Of a stretch of 7,928 nt of DNA, positions 1 through 5,919 are shown piece after piece (within the stretch, counting starts at the first letter, position 1; each line of letters begins with the position of its first letter). Origin of the DNA: Anaerolineae bacterium (lineage in GTDB: Bacteria; Chloroflexota; Anaerolineae; 4572-78); contig JALVZI010000332.1 in NCBI GenBank assembly GCA_027022125.1, positions 1,178 through 9,105 of the forward strand, read 5' to 3'. The notes under the pieces were generated by a model, which did not search any database, had not been told where the DNA came from, and was given only the letters and a program-made list of their open reading frames with translations. The translations under genes were made by a program, and so were the position numbers.

Positions 1-648
1 CCCACCGCGCCCGTAACGGGTTACGGGTACATTCACCGCGGCGAAACCATCGGCACATTTTTCGACCAGCAGGTTTATCGCGTGCGGCAATTTCTGGAAA
101 AACCGAATCTGCCCACCGCCCGAAAATTTTTCGACAGCGGCGAATATTACTGGAACAGCGGTATGTTCATCTGGAAAACCGATGTGCTCTTTTCGCAACT
201 CGGTGAGCATATGCCGCAATTGACGGCGCAATTGCAGCAATTGCGTTCCGCGCTGTTTGGAAATCCGAACCCCGCGGAAGTTGCCGCCATTTGGGATGCC
301 ATCACACCGCAGAGTATCGATTTCGGGCTGATGGAAAAAGCCGCCGATGTGGCGGTAGTGCCGCTGGACGCCGGTTGGAACGATGTCGGCAGTTGGGCGG
401 CGCTGTATGACGAACTGGCGCAATCGGCGGGCGAAAATGTTGCGGTGAACACCGAGCAACTGCTGGCGATAGATTCGCGCGGGTTGCTGGTTCACGGTGG
501 CGGCAAATTGGTTGCCACCATCGGCGTGGATGATTTGGTCATTGTGGAAACGGATGATGCGCTGTTGGTCTGCGCCCGCGACCGCGCGCAGGATGTGAAA
601 AAAATTGTCGAACAGTTGAAAAAAGAAGGCAAGCAAGCGTATCTGTGA
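1..648 (+). CDS. manC: Mannose-1-phosphate guanylyltransferase, 3' part (5' end outside window)
   Basis: The enzyme makes GDP-mannose from mannose-1-phosphate and GTP in the cytoplasm, for glycan and exopolysaccharide synthesis. The frame is open from base 1 and gives 215 residues. Visible family motifs are FLEKP (residues 31-35 of the fragment), WNSGMF (51-56), SIDFGLMEKA (105-114) and GWNDVGSW (125-132). These are sugar-binding and active-site segments of the nucleotidyltransferase fold. A C-terminal beta-helix-like part follows, ending in the conserved VATIGVDDLVIVETDDALLV and CARDRAQDVK stretches. The chain stops there, so it is the monofunctional form without a fused phosphomannose isomerase domain. 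Against a usual length near 350-360 residues, about 140 residues including the GTP-binding loop lie upstream. The GTG at 82 is internal, not the start. The gene runs into a heptamer repeat array two bases after its TGA. ManC is a family-level symbol; a related hexose-1-phosphate specificity cannot be fully excluded. Confidence 0.92.
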   Translation, partial: PTAPVTGYGYIHRGETIGTFFDQQVYRVRQFLEKPNLPTARKFFDSGEYYWNSGMFIWKTDVLFSQLGEHMPQLTAQLQQLRSALFGNPNPAEVAAIWDAITPQSIDFGLMEKAADVAVVPLDAGWNDVGSWAALYDELAQSAGENVAVNTEQLLAIDSRGLLVHGGGKLVATIGVDDLVIVETDDALLVCARDRAQDVKKIVEQLKKEGKQAYL

Positions 649-650
649 GA

Positions 651-758
651 AGCAGGGAGCAAGGAGCAGGGAGCAAGGAGCAAGGAGCAGGGGAGACACA
701 GCCCTTACTTCTTGCTCCATACTCCTTACTTCATACTCCTTACTCCATACTTGAAACT
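651..758. repeat. Heptamer array A: inverted arms filling the gap before topA
   Basis: Six exact 7-bp units lie at 651-692 (AGCAGGG, AGCAAGG, AGCAGGG, AGCAAGG, AGCAAGG, AGCAGGG). After a 10-base centre, eight 7-bp units in the opposite orientation lie at 703-758 (CCTTACT, TCTTGCT, CCATACT, CCTTACT, TCATACT, CCTTACT, CCATACT, TGAAACT). Folding the left arm on the first six right-arm units gives 30 Watson-Crick matches in 42 positions, or 35 if G-U wobbles are allowed, so a long imperfect hairpin is possible in RNA. The array begins 2 bases after the stop of the upstream gene and ends 2 bases before the GTG at 761. No -10/-35 pair or ribosome binding site is visible inside it. Confidence 0.9.
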
Positions 759-760
759 TC

Positions 761-3127
761 GTGGCAAAAAAGGAAAATCGAAAATTTATGGAAGCATATT
801 GCGTAAAATGTAAAACCAAACGAGAAATGAGCAATCCCGAGCCGGTGTACACGGCGGCGGGGACGCCCGGCACGCGCGGCACATGCAGCGTGTGCGGCAC
901 AAAAATGTTCAAAATGGGGTACACCCCCGCCCACGATGGCATTCCCAAACCGGAAAAAGTTCAGCGCAAGCGAAAAAACGGCAACGGCAAACCGCGCAAA
1001 GGGAAACTGGTCATCGTTGAATCTCCGGCGAAAGCGCGCACCATCGGCAAGTTTTTGGGGCGCGGTTACACCGTGAAAGCATCGGTGGGGCATGTGCGCG
1101 ATTTGCTCCGCTCGCAATTGTCGGTGGATGTGGAAAATAATTTCACGCCGAAATACCGCGTGCCGAACGAAAAACGCCCGCTGGTGAAAGAGTTGAAAAA
1201 AGATGCCGCCGCCGCGAAAGAAATCTATCTGGCAACTGACGCCGACCGCGAAGGCGAAGCGATAGCCTGGCATTTGATGGAATCCACCGAGATGGAACCC
1301 GACCGTGTGCGGCGGGTGGTCTTCCACGAAATAACCAAAGATGCCATCGCCGATGCGTTTGCCCACCCCCGCAGTGTGGATTTGAATCGGGTGAACGCCC
1401 AGCAGGCGCGCCGCATTCTCGACCGGTTGGTGGGCTATAAAATCAGCCCGCTGCTGTGGAAACGGGTTCGCAGCCGAACCAGCGCCGGTCGGGTGCAGAG
1501 TGTGGCGCTGCGGCTCATCTGCGAGCGGGAAGAGGAGATCGATAATTTCGTGCCGGAAGAATACTGGTCAATCAAAGTGAAACTGTCCAGCCGAGATACC
1601 GCCCTGCGTCCCAAAGAACGGCAATTCACCGCGAAACTGGTGCAAATTGCGGGCAAACCGGCAAAATTGCACAATCAAATGGAAGCCCAAACGGTGGTAG
1701 ATGCGCTGAAAACCCTGCCGTACCGCATCAGCGATGTGAAACGCGGCGAGCGGCGGCGCAAAGCCCCCGCGCCGTTCACCACCAGCACCCTGCAGCAGGA
1801 AGCATCGCGGCGATTGGGTTTTGGCACGCGAAAAACTATGCGCATCGCCCAGCAGTTGTATGAAGGTATCGAACTTTCCTCCGGCGAGCGGGTCGGGTTG
1901 ATAACCTATATGCGTACCGACAGCACACACATCGCGGCGCAGGCACAGCAGGAAGCCCGCCGTTTCATCACCGAAAAATACGGCAAAGAATATTTGCCGG
2001 CGAAACCGCCGCAGTACCGCACCAAATCGCGCGGGGCGCAGGAAGCGCACGAGGCGATTCGCCCCACCGATGTGCGCCGTCTGCCCGCCGAAATTCGCGC
2101 CGTGCTCAGCCGAGACCAGCAGCGGCTGTATATGCTCATCTGGTCGCGGTTCGTCGCCAGCCAGATGGTCGCCGCGGTGTATCAGACCATCCGGGTGGAT
2201 GTGACCGCCGGGGAGTATCTGCTGCGCGCCGCCGGTTCAACCCTGAAATTCAACGGCTTTTTGTCGGTTTATCAAATCACGGCGGATGAGGATGCGCCGG
2301 AAGATGACGGTGAAGGCGCGAACATCCCCCCGCTGGAAAAAGGGGATACGGTCGATTTGGTGGATGTGCTGCCCAACCAGCATTTCACTCAGCCACCCCC
2401 CCGTTACACCGAAGCCAGTTTGGTGAAAACGCTGGAAGAATTCGGCATTGGGCGACCGAGCACTTATGCGCCCATCATCAGCACCATTCAGGAACGGGGG
2501 TATGTGGAGCGCGACCAAAAACGCCTGCATCCCACCGATTTGGGGCTGGTGGTCAATGAGATGGTCACCAAATATTTCCCCGACATCATCAATGTGGATT
2601 TCACCGCGCGGATGGAATCGGAATTGGATAAAATTGCCGTCGGCGAGATGGACTGGGTGGAAGTTCTGCGCGAATTTTATGCCCCGTTTGAAAAAGCGTT
2701 GAATATCGCCGAAGCCGAAATGCCGAAGGTGGAAGTCGGCGATACCCTCATCGGCGAGAAATGCCCGGAATGCGGGCACGAACTGGTGCTCAAATTTGGG
2801 CGATTTGGCAAATTTATCGCCTGCTCCAACTTCCCGGAATGTCGCTACACGCGCCCGTATGTCGAAAAAATCGGCGTGAAATGCCCCAAAGACGGCGGTG
2901 AAATTGTAGCGCGCAAAACAAAAAAGGGACGCACGTTTTACGGGTGCAGCAATTATCCCGAATGCGACTGGACAAGTTGGAAACGCCCTCTGCCGACCCC
3001 GTGTCCCGATTGCGGCGGGTTGCTGGTGGTGCAAAACAAAAAAACCGCGCAGTGTACCGTGTGCCACCACCGTTTCGATTTGGACTCGCTGCCGCAGAGT
3101 GCTGAACCGGAGAAAGTGGTCGGATAG
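761..3127 (+). CDS. topA: DNA topoisomerase I (type IA) with extra N-terminal zinc motif
   Basis: This enzyme relaxes negative supercoils through a transient 5'-phosphotyrosine link to one DNA strand. The 788 residues contain, in order: a DUF5679-like zinc motif (residues 10-53; C14, C17, C42, C45); a basic linker (63-81); a TOPRIM domain from 82, with E87 in VIVESPAKA and acidic triad D160, D162, E164 in ATDADREGEA; and the type IA core with catalytic Y383 followed by R385 in ITYMRTDST and the FGIGRPSTYAPII block (561-573). Three C-terminal zinc modules follow: C668/C671/C688/C694, C708/C729/C735 and C748/C751/C765/C768. The second has Asp711 where a fourth Cys might stand. Length and order fit bacterial TopA, apart from the N-terminal addition. 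The start is uncertain: GTG 761 is the longest option but has no Shine-Dalgarno. ATG 788 starts at MEAYCVKC, the usual beginning of DUF5679 proteins as I know them, with AGGA (771-774) a rather long 13 bases away. No promoter or terminator is seen next to the gene. Confidence 0.97.
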   Translation: MAKKENRKFMEAYCVKCKTKREMSNPEPVYTAAGTPGTRGTCSVCGTKMFKMGYTPAHDGIPKPEKVQRKRKNGNGKPRKGKLVIVESPAKARTIGKFLGRGYTVKASVGHVRDLLRSQLSVDVENNFTPKYRVPNEKRPLVKELKKDAAAAKEIYLATDADREGEAIAWHLMESTEMEPDRVRRVVFHEITKDAIADAFAHPRSVDLNRVNAQQARRILDRLVGYKISPLLWKRVRSRTSAGRVQSVALRLICEREEEIDNFVPEEYWSIKVKLSSRDTALRPKERQFTAKLVQIAGKPAKLHNQMEAQTVVDALKTLPYRISDVKRGERRRKAPAPFTTSTLQQEASRRLGFGTRKTMRIAQQLYEGIELSSGERVGLITYMRTDSTHIAAQAQQEARRFITEKYGKEYLPAKPPQYRTKSRGAQEAHEAIRPTDVRRLPAEIRAVLSRDQQRLYMLIWSRFVASQMVAAVYQTIRVDVTAGEYLLRAAGSTLKFNGFLSVYQITADEDAPEDDGEGANIPPLEKGDTVDLVDVLPNQHFTQPPPRYTEASLVKTLEEFGIGRPSTYAPIISTIQERGYVERDQKRLHPTDLGLVVNEMVTKYFPDIINVDFTARMESELDKIAVGEMDWVEVLREFYAPFEKALNIAEAEMPKVEVGDTLIGEKCPECGHELVLKFGRFGKFIACSNFPECRYTRPYVEKIGVKCPKDGGEIVARKTKKGRTFYGCSNYPECDWTSWKRPLPTPCPDCGGLLVVQNKKTAQCTVCHHRFDLDSLPQSAEPEKVVG

Positions 3128-3160
3128 CGAACCGGCTTTAATGAACAGAGAACGTGTGCC

Positions 3161-3319
3161 GGTGGGCAGGTGAGAGGGTGAGCCGGTGGGAAAGTGAGAA
3201 GGTGAGAGAGTGAGACTTGCCACCCTGCCACCCTGCAACTTTGCAACCCTGCAACTTTGAACCTTGAACTTTGAACTAAAAACTGACAATTGACTTTGGA
3301 CTTGAAACTTTGGACTTGA
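3161..3319. repeat. Octamer-to-heptamer array B between topA and the aminopeptidase gene
   Basis: From 3161 to 3256 the sequence divides into twelve 8-bp units: GGTGGGCA, GGTGAGAG, GGTGAGCC, GGTGGGAA, AGTGAGAA, GGTGAGAG, AGTGAGAC, then TTGCCACC, CTGCCACC, CTGCAACT, TTGCAACC, CTGCAACT. From 3257 to 3319 it becomes nine 7-bp units: TTGAACC, TTGAACT, TTGAACT, AAAAACT, GACAATT, GACTTTG, GACTTGA, AACTTTG, GACTTGA. Unit orientation flips near 3216/3217, since GGTGNNNN units face NNNNCACC units. Adjacent units resemble each other more than distant ones. The last heptamers overlap the proposed TTG start of the next gene at 3310. Bases 3128-3160, between the topA stop and the array, hold nothing I recognise. 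Confidence 0.88.
3292..3319 (+). repeat. Left copy of 28-bp inverted repeat flanking the aminopeptidase gene
   Basis: Read on the opposite strand, this segment matches 4377-4404 at 27 of 28 positions. It contains the TTG at 3310-3312. The only mismatch is base 3312 (G), which lies opposite base 4384 (T). Eighteen consecutive bases (3292-3309 against 4387-4404) match exactly. Confidence 0.93.
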
Positions 3320-4386
3320 CACCCTTTCGAGAAAAAATGACCGCCGCCGGGTACGATGCCTTCATCATCACCCAGCCCGAAAATCGCCGCTATCTGTCGG
3401 GATTTACCGGCAGTGCGGGCGCGCTGTTCATCACCACCGACCGCCAATTTCTGCTGACCGATTCGCGCTATTATGAGCAGGTGGGGCGCGAATCGCCCGA
3501 TTGGACGCTGGTGAAAGCCGGTTATCGCACCGCAGAAAGTTTGGCAACCCTGCTCGAATCGCTGGGAATGACGGCGGCGACCATCGCTTTTGAAGCCGAC
3601 CATTTCACCGTGGCGCAATTTGAAACGTGGCAATCCGCCCTGCCCGATACCGTCACGCTGGAAGCCACCACCGGTTTTACCGCCGAACTGCGCGCCATCA
3701 AAACCCCCGCCGAACTGGATGCCATCAAACGGGCGCAAGCCGTCGCCGATGCGGCGATGGCGCATCTTTTTGACTGGATTCAGCCCGGCGTGACCGAGCG
3801 CGATGTGGCGTGGGAAATGGAAGTTTATATGCGCACCCACGGCGCAACCGCGCTTTCGTTCGATACCATCGTCGCTACCCGCGCCAACAGCGCCCTGCCG
3901 CACGCCACCCCCGGCGATGCCGTCATCGGGGCGGGGGATGTGGTGCTGGTGGATATGGGCTGTGTGGTGGATGGCTACTGCTCGGATATGACCCGCACGT
4001 TCAGTTTGGGTGAACCGAAAAATCCGCGCTACCGCGAGGTATGGCAAATCGTGAAAAATGCGATGGATGCTGCGCAGAACGGCATTCGCTCCGGTATATC
4101 GAGCCGCGCTGCCGATGCGCTGGCACGGGATGTCATCGCCGCGGCGGGGTATGGCGATAATTTTGGGCACAGTTTGGGGCACGGAGTGGGACTCGCCGTG
4201 CACGAAATGCCGCCCGTCAGTTACGCCCGCGATACCGAACTGCGTGCCGGAATGGTCATCACCATCGAACCGGGTATCTATCTGCCGGGAGAATTCGGTG
4301 TGCGGCTGGAAAATATGGCACTCGTCACCGATAACGGGGTGGAAATTCTCACCCGGTCAGCGGTCAGTCTCAAGTCTCAAGTCTAA
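3310..4386 (+). CDS. Xaa-Pro aminopeptidase, peptidase family M24B
   Basis: This is a cytoplasmic metallopeptidase that removes an N-terminal residue preceding proline. The 358 residues show a creatinase-type N-terminal domain (about 1-130, with NRRYLSGFTGSAG at 25-37) and a pita-bread catalytic domain (about 135-350). Predicted dinuclear metal ligands are D215 (VDMG), D226 (SDMTR), H291 (GHGVGL), E320 (TIEPGIY) and E334 (RLENM); H298 is the likely catalytic histidine. All are present, so the enzyme should be active. The TTG at 3310 is chosen because it leaves the usual 14 or so residues before the conserved GxDAxxIT strand. ATG 3337 would leave only four residues and has no ribosome binding site, but neither does the TTG. 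Both ends overlap repeat arrays: start codon and residues 2-3 lie in array B, and residues 353-358 (SLKSQV) plus the TAA are encoded by array C. No own promoter is visible, so read-through from topA is likely. The family is clear; the exact member (PepP, YqhT or YpdF type) is not. Confidence 0.95.
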   Translation: MDLTPFREKMTAAGYDAFIITQPENRRYLSGFTGSAGALFITTDRQFLLTDSRYYEQVGRESPDWTLVKAGYRTAESLATLLESLGMTAATIAFEADHFTVAQFETWQSALPDTVTLEATTGFTAELRAIKTPAELDAIKRAQAVADAAMAHLFDWIQPGVTERDVAWEMEVYMRTHGATALSFDTIVATRANSALPHATPGDAVIGAGDVVLVDMGCVVDGYCSDMTRTFSLGEPKNPRYREVWQIVKNAMDAAQNGIRSGISSRAADALARDVIAAAGYGDNFGHSLGHGVGLAVHEMPPVSYARDTELRAGMVITIEPGIYLPGEFGVRLENMALVTDNGVEILTRSAVSLKSQV

Positions 4387-4477
4387 AGTTTCAAGTCCAA
4401 AGTCGCAAGGTAGCAAGGTTGCAAAATCACGCTTCACGCATCACGCATCACGCAATACGAATCCCTATCCCTATCCG
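4366..4477. repeat. Heptamer/octamer array C overlapping the 3' end of the aminopeptidase gene
   Basis: Seven-bp units AGTCTCA, AGTCTCA, AGTCTAA, AGTTTCA, AGTCCAA, AGTCGCA run from 4366 to 4407. They merge into 8-bp units GCAAGGTA, GCAAGGTT, GCAAAATC (4405-4428). Seven-bp units ACGCTTC, ACGCATC, ACGCATC, ACGCAAT, ACGAATC, CCTATCC, CTATCCG follow (4429-4477). The TAA stop of the aminopeptidase gene is inside the third unit. Read on the minus strand, the order (octamers of TTGCAACC type, then heptamers of TTGGACT/TGAAACT type) repeats that of array B, so B and C are large degenerate inverted copies around one gene. Confidence 0.88.
4377..4404 (-). repeat. Right copy of 28-bp inverted repeat flanking the aminopeptidase gene
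   Basis: This is the reverse complement of 3292-3319 with one mismatch at base 4384, the first base of the TAA stop codon (4384-4386). A perfect copy would read CAA (Gln) there and the reading frame would continue. Confidence 0.93.
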
Positions 4478-4481
4478 CTTC

Positions 4482-4510
4482 TTTACTTAATTTCAATTTT
4501 ATGTTAAACT
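4482..4510 (+). promoter_or_regulatory. Weak candidate upstream promoter in AT-rich stretch
   Basis: TTTACT (4482-4487), a 17-base spacer and TAAACT (4505-4510) preceded by TGT give four of six consensus bases in each box plus an extended -10 TGn. It lies in the AT-rich stretch directly after array C, upstream of a better promoter. The match is modest and could be chance. Confidence 0.3.
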
Positions 4511-4535
4511 ATTATTGTCAAGTTAAGTGTCGAAT

Positions 4536-4571
4536 CTTGCGCATTTGCAAGAGTATGGTACAATAGTACCA
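4536..4571. promoter_or_regulatory. Two small dyads covering the -35 and -10 boxes, possible operators
   Basis: CTTGC (4536-4540) and GCAAG (4547-4551) form a perfect 5-bp inverted repeat around the -35 box. TGGTAC (4556-4561) and GTACCA (4566-4571) form a perfect 6-bp inverted repeat with a 4-base spacer around the -10 box. The second could bind a dimeric repressor. The TGG and TAC of its left arm are also just the extended -10, so part of the symmetry may be incidental. Confidence 0.4.
4537..4564 (+). promoter_or_regulatory. Sigma-70-type promoter of the membrane protein gene
   Basis: TTGCGC (4537-4542), a 16-base spacer and TACAAT (4559-4564), with TGG directly before the -10 giving an extended -10. 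Transcription should begin near 4571, leaving a leader of roughly 40 bases. The gene has a good ribosome binding site, AGGAG at 4599-4603, 6 bases before the ATG. Confidence 0.7.
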
Positions 4572-4609
4572 AGTTTGCAATCACGTTGATTACAGTTTAG
4601 GAGCGTATT

Positions 4610-5839
4610 ATGGGCACATCAGGAGACAATATCAATCGCGCGCGACCATTGATTATCGGGGTTGTGTTGGGGCTGATTGTCGGTTTGGGTATCGGGCTGG
4701 CGTGGGCTTGGCTGGTACAACCGGCGTATTATGCCGGCGGCGCATATCCCAATGAGTTGAGCGATTTTTACCAGCACGCCTATGTGCAATCGGTGGCGGA
4801 AGCATATATGACCACTCGTGATGTGGGTGCAGCCGCAGAGCGGTTAAATGCGTTCAGCGCGACAGATAAAGTGCGGTTGCTGGCGGATGTGGACAAAGGG
4901 TATATCGCCAACGGGCAAGCCGCCGAAGCCACGCTCACTGCCGAGTTGGCATCGGCACTGATGAAACAGGAAGGGTGGTCGAGTGATGATGTGGCTCGCG
5001 GGCTGACCGATGCCTCTGCGCCGCAAGATTTCGCCGCCAAATTGGGGCAAGCCGTCGGTGTACCACTCCAAACCTCACCGATTTCACCCCCGCCCGGCGC
5101 GACGGCAACCGTCGCCCCCACGCCGACATCCGGCAGCGGACAGTTACCCACCCCTACATCGCCGGGCAGCGGCACATTGCCGCCTCCCGATAACGGTGGG
5201 TTCAATTGGGGGCGGTTATTGCTGATTTTACTCTTCCTGCTCATCGCGTTTGCGCTCATTGCCGTGCTCATCAGCCGGTTGCGAAAACCGCGCTCGCGGC
5301 GAACACACCGTGTCGTGGAAATGCCCCCCGATGATTTCGGTGCAGAATCCGATGTTCCCGCCGATTATGTGCGGCTGGGGCAGTGGACAGACACATATAT
5401 GCTGGGCGACGATAATCACGAAACATCGTTCAGTGTGGAAAACGCCGAAGGTAAATTTGTGGGCGAATGCGGCATCGGTATTTTGGAAGGATTTGCCTCC
5501 GGCTCGCCGAAACGAGTGCTGGCATTCGATGCATGGTTGTTCGATAAAACCGATATTCGCACCATTTCCGTGCCGTTGATGAGCGAATATGCCTTCAATG
5601 ATGATATTCTGCGCTCCAAACTGCCGCGGCTGGCGGAACCGGTGATGGCGGAAGAAGGCAAAGTGTTCGAGTTGGAGACATCGGCGCTGTTGGTGAAAGC
5701 CCGCATTCTGGAGATGGATTACGGCGACGGTCCACCCGATAACAGTTATTTTGCCTCGCTGAAAGTGCGACTCACTGCGTACCTCAAACCCGATATTGAT
5801 GTGGATGCCGATATGCCCATCCCCGAAGGGTACAAATAG
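4610..5839 (+). CDS. Two-segment membrane protein of unknown function
   Basis: I recognise no named domain in this 409-residue protein. A short basic N-terminus precedes a first membrane helix (about 13-36, rich in G, L, I and V). Then comes a helical, Ala-rich segment (about 48-150), a Pro/Thr/Ser/Gly linker (152-196) with two near-copies of a 10-residue unit beginning TPTS, and a second membrane helix (about 201-222) followed by RLRKPRSRR. By the positive-inside rule residues 37-200 lie outside the cell and both termini inside. The cytoplasmic part (about 240-409) is mixed alpha/beta with no enzyme motif visible. The N-terminal pattern (membrane helix, Trp, Pro-Ala-Tyr-Tyr, then helices with YVQSVAEAYMTTRD and AAERL) is a type I associate with Chloroflexota hypothetical proteins. 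The gene stands alone, with its own promoter, AGGAG site and terminator. A sensory or envelope scaffold role is possible but unsupported. Confidence 0.9.
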   Translation: MGTSGDNINRARPLIIGVVLGLIVGLGIGLAWAWLVQPAYYAGGAYPNELSDFYQHAYVQSVAEAYMTTRDVGAAAERLNAFSATDKVRLLADVDKGYIANGQAAEATLTAELASALMKQEGWSSDDVARGLTDASAPQDFAAKLGQAVGVPLQTSPISPPPGATATVAPTPTSGSGQLPTPTSPGSGTLPPPDNGGFNWGRLLLILLFLLIAFALIAVLISRLRKPRSRRTHRVVEMPPDDFGAESDVPADYVRLGQWTDTYMLGDDNHETSFSVENAEGKFVGECGIGILEGFASGSPKRVLAFDAWLFDKTDIRTISVPLMSEYAFNDDILRSKLPRLAEPVMAEEGKVFELETSALLVKARILEMDYGDGPPDNSYFASLKVRLTAYLKPDIDVDADMPIPEGYK

Positions 5840-5854
5840 AGAAAATCCGATAAC

Positions 5855-5889
5855 AAAAGTGGGTAGTCAAAACGGCTACCCACTTTTTT
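5855..5889 (+). terminator. Rho-independent terminator of the membrane protein gene
   Basis: AAAAGTGGGTAG (5855-5866) pairs perfectly over 12 bp with CTACCCACTTTT (5876-5887) across a 9-base loop. The T run spans 5884-5889. It begins 16 bases after the stop codon and separates this gene from the next transcription unit. Confidence 0.93.
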
Positions 5890-5890
5890 G

Positions 5891-5919
5891 TTGTATTGGT
5901 TTTTCAATTATGTTATAAT
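5891..5919 (+). promoter_or_regulatory. Promoter P1 of the zinc-ribbon protein gene
   Basis: TTGTAT (5891-5896), a 17-base spacer and a perfect TATAAT (5914-5919) preceded by TGT (extended -10). It begins two bases beyond the T run of the preceding terminator. Confidence 0.72.

Noticed and set aside
1..648. GTG at 82 as the start of the first gene
   Set aside because: The frame is open from base 1, and the residues before it (TGYGYI) belong to the conserved core of the nucleotidyltransferase, so the gene simply begins outside the window.
3131..3163. ACCGGC/GCCGGT inverted repeat after the topA stop as a terminator
   Set aside because: The stem is only 6 bp with a loop of about 21 bases and no T run follows.
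3161..3319. CRISPR array or coding minisatellite
   Set aside because: Units are only 7-8 bp, degenerate and contiguous, with no unique spacers of constant length and no cas genes nearby.
2237..3322. Long open frame of 361 codons on the minus strand across the 3' half of topA and array B
   Set aside because: It is antisense to an unmistakable topA. Its product is low-complexity with no domain, and its first 60 or so residues are merely the translated repeat array.
2953..4203. 416-codon open frame on the minus strand across the topA end and the aminopeptidase gene
   Set aside because: It is opposite a conserved M24B enzyme with all metal ligands. The His/Gly/Arg-rich product is typical of shadow frames in GC-rich coding DNA.
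4536..4551. CTTGC/GCAAG hairpin as a terminator for the aminopeptidase gene
   Set aside because: It is a 5-bp stem without a T run and overlaps a plausible -35 box. It is listed instead as a possible operator half.
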